Shown: positions 34,553 to 44,051, numbered from the stretch's first letter. The stretch is 64,000 nucleotides of DNA from Flavobacterium sp. IB48 (GCF_016405855.1 NZ_JAEFCA010000012.1:1-64000), one strand, 5' to 3'. Notes: generated by a model from the sequence alone, not told the origin. Translations and numbers: made by a program.

Positions 34553-35094
34553 ATTCTAAAATAGAAAAAGCAAAAAAAGGCGATCAGATCGCCTTTACTT
34601 TTTTATTAGATCATTATTGGAATGAGGTGTATTCGTTTATGCTCAAACGAACCGAAAATGAAACCACCGCAGAAGATATTACCATAGAAACGTTCTCTAA
34701 AGCTTTTGACAAAATAGCTTCTTATAATCCAGAATTTCAGTTTAATACCTGGCTTATTGCAATTGCAAAAAATGTCTATATTGATTTACTTCGAAAAAAG
34801 AAAACCAATCTTTTTATAGAAATCACAGACAATGAAGACCAACAGGCATACAACATTGCAGACCCTACTCCATCTGCAGAAGATGCTTTAATTAAAGAAC
34901 AGAATCTCTCTCGTCTGCTCTTATGCATCAAAGAACTTAAACCACATTATCAAGAAGTAATTCAGCTTCGTTATTTCCAAGAAATGTCTTATCAGGAAAT
35001 TGCGGCTAAGATTGACGAACCTTTAAGTAGCGTCAAAGTAAAACTTTTGCGTGCTAAAAAATTATTAGCAGAAATCATTGAACGTAACAGATAA
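34543..35094 (+). CDS. ECF RNA polymerase sigma factor
   Basis: A 183-residue sigma-70 family factor of the ECF group. Region 2 carries DHYWNEVYSFMLKRT and ETFSKAFDKIASYNP with NTWLIAIAKN; region 4 carries LKPHYQEVIQLRYFQEMSYQEIA and PLSSVKVKLLRAKKLL. The start is a TTG inside the GT2 gene, since no nearer ATG keeps region 2.1. The 10-nt overlap suggests coupled translation. No anti-sigma factor is adjacent, so the control mode is unknown. It precedes tonB by 157 nt. Confidence 0.92.
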   Translation: MEINSKIEKAKKGDQIAFTFLLDHYWNEVYSFMLKRTENETTAEDITIETFSKAFDKIASYNPEFQFNTWLIAIAKNVYIDLLRKKKTNLFIEITDNEDQQAYNIADPTPSAEDALIKEQNLSRLLLCIKELKPHYQEVIQLRYFQEMSYQEIAAKIDEPLSSVKVKLLRAKKLLAEIIERNR

Positions 35095-35251
35095 TTTACT
35101 ATCTTTAATCAAAGAATAAACAATTCTTACCTTTATTCTTAAAATAGATATATTTTCACAACATTAAAACTACAACTTCTACGTTGTTAGCTCAACCCTA
35201 AACCTTTTCTGCGTATGATTTAAAGTTACTTAACCTTAAAACCCAAAAATT

Positions 35252-36073
35252 ATGTCTAAATTAAGCATTTATGAAAACAAGTGGACCGATCTTGTTTTCG
35301 AGAACAAAAACAAAGAATACGGCGCGTATCAATTACGCCAGGAGAATTCCAAAAATTCTGTTACAGCTCTCTTTATGGGTTTATTGTTAATAACGGCTTT
35401 AGGAAGTACACCAGTACTTATTAGCAAACTATTTAGGACTTCACCCGTTGAAGTAGAGCCAGAACCAACAATCTACAAACCTACAGTTATACCTGTGGAT
35501 CCAATTGTTGTGCCGCCACCGCCAGCTCCGCCTGCGCCTATGGTTGAACATAGCACAGCTCCAAAAACAGATGCGGTTCAGTTGACAAATCCTGTTGTTA
35601 GTAGAACACAAGATGCAGTGGAAAACATTGCAGTAAATACAGAAAATGTGCCTGTTTCAGACAATACAACTGGAAATGGACCTGCAATTAATACAATGCC
35701 TTCTTCTGGAGGAAATGGTGAAGTTGCTTCGGTTGCACCACCAACTAATGAGCCTGTCTCTATTGCTGTTTTGGATAAGCTTCCAGAATTCCCAGGCGGA
35801 ATTGCACAGTTTTACAAATATGTTGGAAATAATTTCCGCAGACCAGAACTTGATGTAGAAAAAACATTAAAAGTGTATGTATCGTTTGTAGTTGAAAAAG
35901 ACGGATCACTTACTGACATTATGGTAAAAAATGATCCTGGCTACGGAATGGGCAAAGAAGCTATTAGAGTTTTAAAATCATTAAAAACAAAATGGACTCC
36001 AGGAGTTCTTAACGGACAAGCAGTACGAACTGCATACAATCTTCCTATTACAATAAAAACAGAAGTTGACTAA
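35252..36073 (+). CDS. Energy transducer TonB
   Basis: A 273-residue Bacteroidota-type TonB. The N-terminus has the typical NKNKEYGAYQLRQE segment before a membrane helix (about 38-57). A Pro-rich linker (PPPPAPPAPM) spans the periplasm. The C-terminal domain reads LPEFPGGIAQFYKYVG and KTKWTPGVLNGQAV, matching TonB_C. With ExbB/ExbD (not in the window) it transmits proton-motive force to outer-membrane receptors such as the one at 59.4-61.4 kb. Confidence 0.95.
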   Translation: MSKLSIYENKWTDLVFENKNKEYGAYQLRQENSKNSVTALFMGLLLITALGSTPVLISKLFRTSPVEVEPEPTIYKPTVIPVDPIVVPPPPAPPAPMVEHSTAPKTDAVQLTNPVVSRTQDAVENIAVNTENVPVSDNTTGNGPAINTMPSSGGNGEVASVAPPTNEPVSIAVLDKLPEFPGGIAQFYKYVGNNFRRPELDVEKTLKVYVSFVVEKDGSLTDIMVKNDPGYGMGKEAIRVLKSLKTKWTPGVLNGQAVRTAYNLPITIKTEVD

Positions 36074-36094
36074 TTATAGATATTTTGAAAAGTA

Positions 36095-36121
36095 AAAAGC
36101 AGAACTTTAGGTTCTGCTTTT
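36095..36121 (+). terminator. Terminator of tonB
   Basis: Arms 36095-36105 and 36111-36121 form an 11-bp stem with a 5-nt loop and T-tract. Confidence 0.85.
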
Positions 36122-36154
36122 TTGTTTATATTCGTTTAAAATCCACTACATTTA
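36121..36154 (+). promoter_or_regulatory. Possible promoter of the PH-domain gene
   Basis: TTTG at 36121-36124 and TACATTTA at 36147-36154 are 22 nt apart. The -7 differs from TAnnTTTG only at the last base. The first Ts belong to the preceding terminator. Confidence 0.45.
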
Positions 36155-36198
36155 CCTCTTCAAAACGGAATTCATTTCAACTAATTAAAAACAAAATA

Positions 36199-36579
36199 AT
36201 GGGAATATTTTCAGCCATTCTTGGTAATGCAGGTTCTGTAAGTTCAGAAGATTTAATCAAAAAGTATGGGCAGCTTTTAACTACAAATGAAGAAATCGAA
36301 ATGGGTTTTAAACTTATTCGCGACACTTTTATTTTTACCAACAAAAGATTAATCTTAGTTGATGTGCAAGGAATTACAGGAAGCAAAACAGAATACAAAT
36401 CTATTGCTTACAAAAATATTACAAGATTCAGTGTAGAAACTGCAGGAACTTTTGATCTTGATGCCGAATTAAAAATCTGGATCTCAAGCGAACAGCAACC
36501 AAGTATTGTAAAACAATTCAACAAATCGGTTAATGTTTATGAAGTGCAAAAAGTTCTTGCTTTTCATGTATTAGGATAA
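36199..36579 (+). CDS. PH-domain (bPH) protein
   Basis: A 126-residue soluble protein beginning MGIFSAILGNAGSV; upstream in-frame codons overlap the terminator and promoter and are not included. The core FIFTNKRLILVDVQG then KTEYKSIAYKNITRFSVETAG is the bacterial PH-like domain (bPH_1/YdjM-type), with an ending ISSEQQPSI and VYEVQKVLAFHVL. Function of these proteins is not known. It converges with the M48 protease genes across a shared terminator. Confidence 0.85.
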   Translation: MGIFSAILGNAGSVSSEDLIKKYGQLLTTNEEIEMGFKLIRDTFIFTNKRLILVDVQGITGSKTEYKSIAYKNITRFSVETAGTFDLDAELKIWISSEQQPSIVKQFNKSVNVYEVQKVLAFHVLG

Positions 36580-36585
36580 AAAAAT

Positions 36586-36606
36586 AACCCCAGCATTGCT
36601 GGGGTT
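36586..36606. terminator. Bidirectional terminator between convergent genes
   Basis: A GC-rich 9-bp stem (arms 36586-36594 and 36598-36606) with a 3-nt loop. The minus strand ends in a long U-rich run, so it should be stronger for the M48 gene. Confidence 0.75.
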
Positions 36607-36627
36607 TATAATTCTAAAGAACAACTC

Positions 36628-37506
36628 TTATTTCTTTTTGGTTGTTGTCGTTTTCTTTTTGGTTGTTGTAGTTGTCTTTTTAGTGCTTGTTACAGGAACT
36701 GTATTTACAATTTTCTGCTGTACATATGGTTTGTACAAACCATCTTTTTCTGCTCTTTTCTTAGCATCATCTGCTCTCTTTTTAGAATCTGGATGCGAAC
36801 TCATCATTTGATCAATAAATGACGCTTCAGATCCTTCGCTCATTTTTGCCAAAATTCTAAAAGCAGATTCTTCAGCATTTACATCATAACCATTTTTCTT
36901 CATGAAATTATAAGCAAATAAATCGGCTTCAGATTCTTGTTTACGGCTGTATTTACTATCAATAATCGCGCTTCCAATTTTTCCAAGCTGACTATCTGTT
37001 ACTGTTGCCACAGTTGCCGACTGAGAAGCAACTCCATCCATTAAAGCTTCTTTTTGATAAGCTGCACGAACAGCATCTCTAGAATCGTTGTTTGCAACGT
37101 GTCCGATTTCGTGTCCAATTACAGCAACTAATTCGTTATCATCCATGATATCCATTAATCCAGAATACACACGAACGCTTCCGTCTGCAGTTGCAAAAGC
37201 ATTTACTTCTTTCAATTTATACACTTTATAATTTAAAGTAAATCCTTCTCCAGATGCATGTTTGCCAAAAACACGATTTAATCTTAAAGTATAACCATCT
37301 GTCGGTCCAGCAATTTCATGTTCAGCGTCTAATTTATCAACGGCTTCTTTAGATAGTTTTGCTGCATCAGCATTACTAAAAGTAAAACCAGTAACTCCTT
37401 TTTGAACTGCCCCAATTGCTTTATCTCCCAGATTAATCTGTGCATTTGTTTTAGTAAAACTAAAAGCGGCCAATAAAACTCCCAATACAATAAATTTCTT
37501 TTTCAT
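36628..37506 (-). CDS. M48-family metalloprotease, Lys/Thr tail (copy 1)
   Basis: A 292-residue secreted or periplasmic zinc protease with a signal peptide cut after TNAQ. It has the HEIGH zinc motif (VIGHEIGHVANND), the third ligand Glu in RKQESEADLFAYNFM, and the family SHPDSKKRADDA. The C-terminal about 20 residues are a low-complexity Lys/Thr tract (KKTTTTTKKK-type). A near paralogue lies just upstream. M48 secreted proteases can act in envelope protein quality control; the substrate is unknown. Confidence 0.9.
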   Translation of the reverse strand: MKKKFIVLGVLLAAFSFTKTNAQINLGDKAIGAVQKGVTGFTFSNADAAKLSKEAVDKLDAEHEIAGPTDGYTLRLNRVFGKHASGEGFTLNYKVYKLKEVNAFATADGSVRVYSGLMDIMDDNELVAVIGHEIGHVANNDSRDAVRAAYQKEALMDGVASQSATVATVTDSQLGKIGSAIIDSKYSRKQESEADLFAYNFMKKNGYDVNAEESAFRILAKMSEGSEASFIDQMMSSHPDSKKRADDAKKRAEKDGLYKPYVQQKIVNTVPVTSTKKTTTTTKKKTTTTKKK

Positions 37507-37658
37507 TTTTTACTTTTATTAATTTAACAACAAATATACTATAATAACATTTTCACATTTCTATTAGAAATCTAGTTTTTTAACATTTAAAGGTATAATT
37601 TTTAAACTAGCTATACTGCAGTCGCTTAAAATATTATCTAACAATATTTTAAAACAAA

Positions 37659-37688
37659 AAAAGGCAAACTCTAATGAATTTGCCTTTT
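37659..37688 (-). terminator. Terminator of M48 copy 2
   Basis: Arms 37659-37668 and 37679-37688 (10 bp, 10-nt loop); on the minus strand a long U-tract follows. Confidence 0.7.
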
Positions 37689-37706
37689 ACCTTTATATCA
37701 AAAAAA

Positions 37707-38570
37707 TTATTTCTTTTTTGCAGTCGTTTTTTTAGCCGTTGTCGTTGTTTTTGCTTTTACAGGCGCTGTGTTATCAATTTTCTGTTGCACATAAGCATGA
37801 TACAAACCGTCTTTTGTTGCCTTTTTCTTAGCATCATCGGCTCTTTTTCCAGAATCTGGGTGAGAACTCATCATTTTGGTCATAAAAGACGACTCAGCTC
37901 CTTCGCTTAAATTTTGCAGAATTCTAAAAGCAGATTCTACAGCATTCACATCATAGCCATTTTTTTTCATGAAATTATAAGAGAAAGCATCTGCCTCAGA
38001 TTCTTGTTTTCGGCTGTGTTTGCTATCAATCATGGCACTTCCTATTTGTCCTAATTGAGAATTGGTTAGCGTTTCCATTTTTCCAGATTGTGATGATGCA
38101 GCATCCATAAGAGCTTCTTTTTTATAAGCCGCTTTTATTGCGTCTCTTGTATCATGATTAACAACATGCCCAATTTCATGCCCAATAACAGCAAGCAATT
38201 GATTATCATCCATAATATCCATCAAACCTGCAAACACGCGAACACTACCGTCAGCACAAGCAAAAGCATTAATATCTTTTACCAGATATACTTTATAATT
38301 TAAAGTTACCCCTTCGGTGGTTATGTGTTTTCCAAATACTCGATCTAAACGAATTGAGTAGCCATCTGCGGGTGTTGCAACGGGATTATTTGCATCCATT
38401 TCATCGATAGATTTTTTTGCTAGAGCCGCCGCATCCGCATCACTAAAAGTAAATCCTGAAACACCTTTGCTCAAAGCTCCCATTGATTTATCCGAAAGTA
38501 TTTGTGCCTCTATTTTACCAAAGCCAAGAGCTGCAAACAACATTCCTACTAGAATAAATTTCTTTTTCAT
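37707..38570 (-). CDS. M48-family metalloprotease, Lys/Thr tail (copy 2)
   Basis: A 287-residue paralogue of the 36628 gene, sharing the layout signal peptide (cut after IEAQ), VIGHEIGHVVNHD, RKQESEADAFSYNFM, SHPDSGKRADDA and a Lys/Thr tail (TTTTAKKTTAKKK). The tails vary while the catalytic cores stay aligned. Each gene has its own terminator, suggesting separate transcription after a tandem duplication. Confidence 0.9.
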   Translation of the reverse strand: MKKKFILVGMLFAALGFGKIEAQILSDKSMGALSKGVSGFTFSDADAAALAKKSIDEMDANNPVATPADGYSIRLDRVFGKHITTEGVTLNYKVYLVKDINAFACADGSVRVFAGLMDIMDDNQLLAVIGHEIGHVVNHDTRDAIKAAYKKEALMDAASSQSGKMETLTNSQLGQIGSAMIDSKHSRKQESEADAFSYNFMKKNGYDVNAVESAFRILQNLSEGAESSFMTKMMSSHPDSGKRADDAKKKATKDGLYHAYVQQKIDNTAPVKAKTTTTAKKTTAKKK

Positions 38571-38844
38571 GTTTTTAAACTGTTAAATTAACAGCAAAAT
38601 TAGTACAGCATAAATTTTACAATATCTGAAGAAGTCAAATTTGTAACAGATTAAGGTTATATTCTTATTTTACAATAAAATAGCCAAAACGTCAGAAGAA
38701 GAAACAATAAGCAAGGAAAACAAAGTCAAAAAAACATTTTAAATCAAAGTATTAACATTAAAACTTATTTATTGCAAAAATGTCTGTTCTTTCAACAAAA
38801 GCAAACGAAAAGCAAATAAACATCTCTAAATAAACTACATTCCG

Positions 38845-38852
38845 TATCTTTG
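38845..38852 (+). promoter_or_regulatory. -7 element of lipA
   Basis: TATCTTTG, an exact match, 18 nt before the lipA ATG. Confidence 0.6.
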
Positions 38853-38870
38853 TACTTTGAACATTGATAT

Positions 38871-39737
38871 ATGGAAACAGTCACTGAAAATATACAAACC
38901 ACAAAACCAAAGTGGTTAAAAGTAAAATTACCTATCGGACAAAAATATACTGAGCTTAGAGGTTTAGTTGATAAATATAGTTTAAATACCATTTGCACTT
39001 CTGGAAGCTGTCCTAACATGGGCGAATGCTGGGGTGAAGGAACTGCAACTTTCATGATTTTAGGAAATGTTTGTACTCGTTCTTGCGGTTTCTGCGGTGT
39101 AAAAACCGGAAGACCAGAAACAGTAGATTGGGATGAACCTGAAAAAGTAGCTCGTTCTATTAAAATCATGAACATTAAACACGCTGTAATTACCAGTGTT
39201 GATAGAGATGATATTAAAGATGGCGGTTCTATCATTTGGATGGAAACTGTAAGAGCTATCAGAAGAATGAATCCTCAAACTACTCTTGAAACTTTGATCC
39301 CAGACTTCCAAGGAATTGAAAGAAACCTTGATCGTATTGTAGAAGCAAATCCTGAAGTTGTTTCTCATAACATGGAAACGGTACGACGTTTAACTCGCGA
39401 AGTTCGTATTCAGGCAAAATATGACAGAAGTTTAGAAGTCCTTCGTTATTTAAAAGAAAAAGGAATCAATAGAACAAAATCTGGAATTATGCTTGGGCTT
39501 GGCGAAACAGAAGAAGAAGTTTTCCAGACTATGACTGATTTGAGAAATGCAAATGTTGATGTGGTTACTATTGGACAATATTTACAGCCAAGTAAAAAAC
39601 ATCTTCCTGTAAAAGAATTTATTACGCCTGAGCAATTTGCCAAATATGAACAATTTGGTATTGAATTAGGTTTTAGACATGTAGAAAGCGGACCTCTTGT
39701 TCGTTCTTCTTATAAAGCACAAAAACATATTTTATAA
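38871..39737 (+). CDS. lipA: Lipoyl synthase
   Basis: A 288-residue radical SAM enzyme that inserts two sulfurs into octanoyl groups on lipoyl domains. The auxiliary cluster Cys are C42, C47 and C53 in CTSGSCPNMGECW, the radical SAM cluster Cys are C68, C72 and C75 in CTRSCGFC, and the terminal RSSY motif is present. It is followed by a perfect inverted repeat and gap. Confidence 0.97.
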   Translation: METVTENIQTTKPKWLKVKLPIGQKYTELRGLVDKYSLNTICTSGSCPNMGECWGEGTATFMILGNVCTRSCGFCGVKTGRPETVDWDEPEKVARSIKIMNIKHAVITSVDRDDIKDGGSIIWMETVRAIRRMNPQTTLETLIPDFQGIERNLDRIVEANPEVVSHNMETVRRLTREVRIQAKYDRSLEVLRYLKEKGINRTKSGIMLGLGETEEEVFQTMTDLRNANVDVVTIGQYLQPSKKHLPVKEFITPEQFAKYEQFGIELGFRHVESGPLVRSSYKAQKHIL

Positions 39738-39742
39738 AAAAA

Positions 39743-39790
39743 GTTTAATCGTTTAATCGTTTAATTGTAAAACCGATTAAACGATTAAAC
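39743..39790. repeat. Perfect 17-bp inverted repeat of GTTTAATC words
   Basis: Arms 39743-39759 and 39774-39790 are perfect reverse complements, each made of two copies of GTTTAATC, separated by 14 nt. It lies between lipA and gap and could act as terminator or transcript stabiliser. Confidence 0.85.
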
Positions 39791-39812
39791 AGTTAAACGA
39801 ATAAACAAAACA

Positions 39813-40811
39813 TTGAAAACAAGAATTGCTATTAATGGGTTTGGAAGAATTGGAAGAAATTTATTCCGATTGCTTTTAAATCACCCCGAAATCGAAGTCG
39901 TAGCTATAAATGATATTGCAGACAATAAAACCATGTCGCATTTAATTAAATACGACAGTATACATGGAGTTTTGCCTGCTGAAGTAAGTCATGACGAAAA
40001 TAGTATCATTGTAGATGGAAGGCATTTTTTCTTTTTTCACGAAAAAAATATTGCAAACATAGACTGGAAATCGCATTCGATTGATATTGTAATCGAATCG
40101 ACAGGTAAATACAAAACGCATGAAGAATTAAATGCGCACCTAGAAGCTGGAGCAAAAAAAGTAATTCTTTCTGCTCCATCAGAAGTTGACACCATAAAAA
40201 CGGTTGTTCTAGGTGTAAACCAAAATATTCTGGAAGGAAATGAAGATATAGTTTCTAATGCGAGCTGTACCACAAACAACGCCGCTCCGATGATTAAAAT
40301 TATCGAAGAGTTGTGCGGAATTGAACAAGCATACATTACAACTATACATTCTTTCACAACAGACCAAAGTCTTCATGACCAGCCCCATAAGGATTTACGC
40401 CGTGCAAGAGGTGCCAGCCAGTCGATTGTTCCAACAACTACGGGTGCAGCTAAGGCATTAACGAAAATTTTTCCTAAATTGCACAACAAAATGGGTGGAT
40501 GTGGTATTAGAGTACCTGTTCCAGACGGCTCATTAACAGACATAACCTTCAATGTAAAACGTGCTGTGAGCATTGAAGAAATAAATAAAGCATTCAAACA
40601 AGCCTCAAAAACAAATTTAAAAGGAATATTAGATTATACCGAAGATCCGATTGTTTCGGTAGATGTAATTGGCAACACACATTCTTGTTTATTTGATGCT
40701 CAGCTAACTTCAGTTATCGATAAAATGGTAAAAGTTGTAGGCTGGTACGATAACGAAATTGGCTATTCATCAAGGTTGATCGATTTAATTTTACTGATAA
40801 GAAAAAAATAA
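39813..40811 (+). CDS. gap: Glyceraldehyde-3-phosphate dehydrogenase
   Basis: A 332-residue NAD(P)-dependent glycolytic enzyme. INGFGRIGRN binds the nucleotide, C152 in NASCTTNNAAP is the catalytic Cys and H179 in TTIHSFTTDQ its partner. Start is TTG because the coding frame gives the standard KTRIAINGFGRIG from this codon and no ATG lies close. The NNAAP after the Cys deviates from the common NCLAP. Paralogues elsewhere in the genome cannot be excluded. Confidence 0.93.
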   Translation: MKTRIAINGFGRIGRNLFRLLLNHPEIEVVAINDIADNKTMSHLIKYDSIHGVLPAEVSHDENSIIVDGRHFFFFHEKNIANIDWKSHSIDIVIESTGKYKTHEELNAHLEAGAKKVILSAPSEVDTIKTVVLGVNQNILEGNEDIVSNASCTTNNAAPMIKIIEELCGIEQAYITTIHSFTTDQSLHDQPHKDLRRARGASQSIVPTTTGAAKALTKIFPKLHNKMGGCGIRVPVPDGSLTDITFNVKRAVSIEEINKAFKQASKTNLKGILDYTEDPIVSVDVIGNTHSCLFDAQLTSVIDKMVKVVGWYDNEIGYSSRLIDLILLIRKK

Positions 40812-40837
40812 GATTCATTGTAATAGCATTGCCATAC

Positions 40838-43009
40838 ATGAAATACTATCTTTTTATTGTTGTTTGTTTTTTTAACTCGTTTTTGTATTCTCAAGCCAAA
40901 AAGAATACGGATAGCGTCATGTATTATAACAAGCTCGCTAATTCTAATCTTAACAATAAAAAGTTCAATCAAGCAGTTTACTACACTGAAAAATCGATTA
41001 ATTTTTGTGAAGAAAATGGCAAAAAAGAGAATCTTGCAAATCAGACTTTTAAGCTTGGTAAAATTTATTATAACCAAGGAAAATTTGAAGAAGCTTTAAA
41101 AAACTTCCATAAAACAGTTTCTTTATTTGACACTTTAAAACCAAGCTGTACAAAAGTTTTGGCATTGCATTATATTGGAGTAGCCAATACAGCAAAAGGC
41201 GATTACAAAACGGCTAGTGTCTATTATACGAAAGCCACAGATTTACTAAAACAACTAAACATTAATGATAATGCCGCAGTTTTAGATTATCAGAAAGCTT
41301 TGGCATTTAAGACTAATAATGATCTTAAATCGGCAGTAAAAACTCTTAAAGCCATCACCAAAAAGCCGGATAACAATGCAATTATAAAAACCAAAATAGA
41401 TGCATATTATCAGCTTGGACTAATTGAGGGACAGCTTAAACGAAATGATTCGGCAATGATTTATTTTGACAAAGCATTAGATTACAATACCAAAATAAAT
41501 GATTTTACCAAGAAATCTAAAATCGTTCTAGCAATTAGCCAATATTACAAACAAAATAAAAATTATGATCTAGCGTATTCGTATTTAGACGAACATTACC
41601 AGCTTGAAAATTATATTTTAAAATTAAAGAATGCCAAAATTGATTTGGATGAATTCTCAAAATTCAAAAAAAATCAATCTTTAAACAACACCATTAAAAA
41701 AGAAAGCGAAGAAAAATTTCAGCTCAAAACATATCGCTATTCTAAGTTGGTTAGTATTCTGGCAATTGCTTTAATTTCAATTTTATCTCTTTTGAGTTTA
41801 GCATTGTACAAAAACAATATCATTAGAAATCAGAATAATTTATTGCTTCGAGAAAAGAACAAAGAATTGATTTTGGCTAAAAACAAAGCAGAAAAAGCAT
41901 CAAAAGCCAGATCTGAATTTTTATCTACAGTAAGCCATGAACTCCGGACGCCATTGAACGCCATTAACGGAATAACCCATATTCTACTTGAAGACAAACC
42001 AAAGAAAAAGCAATTAAAGTACTTAGAATCTTTAAAATTCTCTGGTAATTATCTAACTACTTTTATCAATGAAATTTTAGAAATTAATAAAATTGATTCG
42101 ACTAAAGTTGAAGTTGAAAATATCAGCTTTAATTTGAAAGAACTACTTTTTAATATTCAAAGTTCATTAAAAGAACTAGCAACTGCCAACAAAAATTATT
42201 TCAATCTAGAAATAGACAAAGCAATTCCAGACAATCTAATTGGTGATCCGACCAAATTATCTCAGATTATATTAAACTTAATCAACAATGCTTTAAAATT
42301 TACTCAAAACGGACATGTAAATGTTATTGCAAAATTGTATTCGCAAGAAGGAGAAGAAGCAACAGTTTACTTTGAAATTGTGGATACTGGTATTGGAATT
42401 CCTGAGGATAAACTCCAAACTGTTTTTGAAAGTTTTTCTCAAGGCTCTATAGAAGTAAATAGAAAATACGGAGGAACTGGCCTTGGATTAACTATCGTAA
42501 AAAAATTAATCGAACTCTTAGGAGGCGAAATAAAACTAAAAAGTGAAGTGGGCAAAGGTTCTACATTCACCTTTAAACTAAATTTTAAAATTAACAACGA
42601 ACCATTGGAAGTAATTGAAGAAGTAAAACCTTATAACGACAAACAATTGAAAAACAAATCTATTTTATTGATTGAGGACAACAAGATCAATCAAATGATC
42701 ACTCGCAAAATGCTAGAAAACAAAAACATTACCTGCGAGATTGTTGACAATGGAGAAGATGCTGTCGAACTTTTAAAAATCAAGCGCTTCGATATGATTT
42801 TAATGGATGTTCATCTTCCTGGTATTAACGGAACTACAGCAACTAAATTGATTCGTGAATTTGACAAAGCAACTCCAATTATTGCCTTAACAGCAATTTC
42901 GCTTGACGAAAACCGAGATATGCTTCTTTCTTTTGGAATGGATGATGTTATTACCAAACCTTTTGTACCAGACGAATTCTACAGCACTATTGCTAAGTTT
43001 TTTGATTAA
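40838..43009 (+). CDS. Hybrid sensor histidine kinase with TPR sensor region
   Basis: A 723-residue protein: signal peptide, about 250 residues of TPR helices (YYNKLANSNLNNKKFNQAVY, YIGVANTAKGDYKTAS), one membrane helix near 308-328, then HisKA with phospho-His in FLSTVSHELRTPLNAING, HATPase_c with NLINNALKF, DTGIGIPEDKL and GGTGLGLTIVKK, and a receiver with phosphoacceptor Asp in DMILMDVHLPGING. The frame starts at TTG 40829, but ATG 40838 begins the signal peptide. No response regulator gene adjoins; the output partner is unknown. Confidence 0.95.
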   Translation: MKYYLFIVVCFFNSFLYSQAKKNTDSVMYYNKLANSNLNNKKFNQAVYYTEKSINFCEENGKKENLANQTFKLGKIYYNQGKFEEALKNFHKTVSLFDTLKPSCTKVLALHYIGVANTAKGDYKTASVYYTKATDLLKQLNINDNAAVLDYQKALAFKTNNDLKSAVKTLKAITKKPDNNAIIKTKIDAYYQLGLIEGQLKRNDSAMIYFDKALDYNTKINDFTKKSKIVLAISQYYKQNKNYDLAYSYLDEHYQLENYILKLKNAKIDLDEFSKFKKNQSLNNTIKKESEEKFQLKTYRYSKLVSILAIALISILSLLSLALYKNNIIRNQNNLLLREKNKELILAKNKAEKASKARSEFLSTVSHELRTPLNAINGITHILLEDKPKKKQLKYLESLKFSGNYLTTFINEILEINKIDSTKVEVENISFNLKELLFNIQSSLKELATANKNYFNLEIDKAIPDNLIGDPTKLSQIILNLINNALKFTQNGHVNVIAKLYSQEGEEATVYFEIVDTGIGIPEDKLQTVFESFSQGSIEVNRKYGGTGLGLTIVKKLIELLGGEIKLKSEVGKGSTFTFKLNFKINNEPLEVIEEVKPYNDKQLKNKSILLIEDNKINQMITRKMLENKNITCEIVDNGEDAVELLKIKRFDMILMDVHLPGINGTTATKLIREFDKATPIIALTAISLDENRDMLLSFGMDDVITKPFVPDEFYSTIAKFFD

Positions 43010-43028
43010 CAAAGGTTCTTATGAGATA

Positions 43029-44051
43029 CTAAGATTCTAAGTTTTCTTTTACATACTCTAAAATCGTAGCATCGAAGTCTTGCTGATGGTTGATGAATGA
43101 ACTTTTTATTGGAAGATAATACAATTGAGAAACCAATTTTGAATCTTTTAAACGCACATAATCTTTCTCGGTTGTAACTATTTTTCTGCCGTTTGCTTTA
43201 ACTTGAATTGAATCTAGATCCGCATCAGAAAAATGATGATGATCTGGAAAAGTCAAACATTCATCGTTTTCATTCTTTAAATAATCAAAAAATGGTTTTG
43301 GTTTCGCAATTCCGGCTAAAAGAATTTTTGATTCTGATTTAATTTCGTTAACGGAAATTTTTTCATTTTTACCGTAAATCACATTATCATAATCAATAAA
43401 ACTAAAAAATAGCTTTTGCTTGTAATTAAGCTTCAATCTTGATCTAATCGCAGTTTGTTCTTCTTCAGTTAAAATACTTGGACATTTTGTAACGACCACG
43501 ATACTGGCTCTTTCTGCTCCACTCCTACTTTCTCTCAAATTTCCTGTCGGCAGCATAAAATCATCTGCAAATAAATCTCCATAAGAAGTAAGCAAAATGT
43601 AAAAACCTGCTTTTACTTTTCGATGCTGATAGGCATCATCGAGCAAAACAATTTCAGGTTTTTCTTTTTGCGAAAGCAGTTGCTGAATTCCATTTGTACG
43701 ATTGGCGTCAACAGCAACCATTACATTTGGAAATTTTTGATAAAACTGAAAAGGTTCGTCGCCCAAAATTTCAGCATTCGAATTTTCATCAGCCAAAACA
43801 AAACCTTCCGATTTTCTTTTATAACCGCGACTTAAAGTTGCCACTTTATATTTATCAGATAATAATCGAATCAAATATTCTATTTGAGGAGTTTTCCCAG
43901 TTCCGCCAACGCTTAAATTTCCAACTGCAATAACAGGAAGATCAAATGAAGTTGATTTTAAAATTCCTTTATCAAAAAGAAAATTGCGGATTGAAGTAAT
44001 GAATCCGTATAAAATGGCGAAAGGGAAAAGTAATTTTCGAAGTAAGTTCAT
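43029..44051 (-). CDS. lpxK: Tetraacyldisaccharide 4'-kinase
   Basis: A 340-residue inner-membrane enzyme that phosphorylates the lipid A disaccharide. The N-terminal hydrophobic helix is followed by the P-loop VGNLSVGGTGKTPQIEYLI, the LLDDAYQHRKV metal/ATP site and TTEKDYVRL at the end. It converges with the histidine kinase and is divergent from the Nif3 gene. Confidence 0.96.
   Translation of the reverse strand: MNLLRKLLFPFAILYGFITSIRNFLFDKGILKSTSFDLPVIAVGNLSVGGTGKTPQIEYLIRLLSDKYKVATLSRGYKRKSEGFVLADENSNAEILGDEPFQFYQKFPNVMVAVDANRTNGIQQLLSQKEKPEIVLLDDAYQHRKVKAGFYILLTSYGDLFADDFMLPTGNLRESRSGAERASIVVVTKCPSILTEEEQTAIRSRLKLNYKQKLFFSFIDYDNVIYGKNEKISVNEIKSESKILLAGIAKPKPFFDYLKNENDECLTFPDHHHFSDADLDSIQVKANGRKIVTTEKDYVRLKDSKLVSQLYYLPIKSSFINHQQDFDATILEYVKENLES

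Noticed and set aside
36596..36811. A plus-strand frame opposite the Lys/Thr tail of M48 copy 1
   Set aside because: It is the antisense translation of the low-complexity tail.
39813..40811. gap as erythrose-4-phosphate dehydrogenase
   Set aside because: The catalytic and nucleotide-binding sequence fits glyceraldehyde-3-phosphate dehydrogenase, and no pdx genes are nearby.
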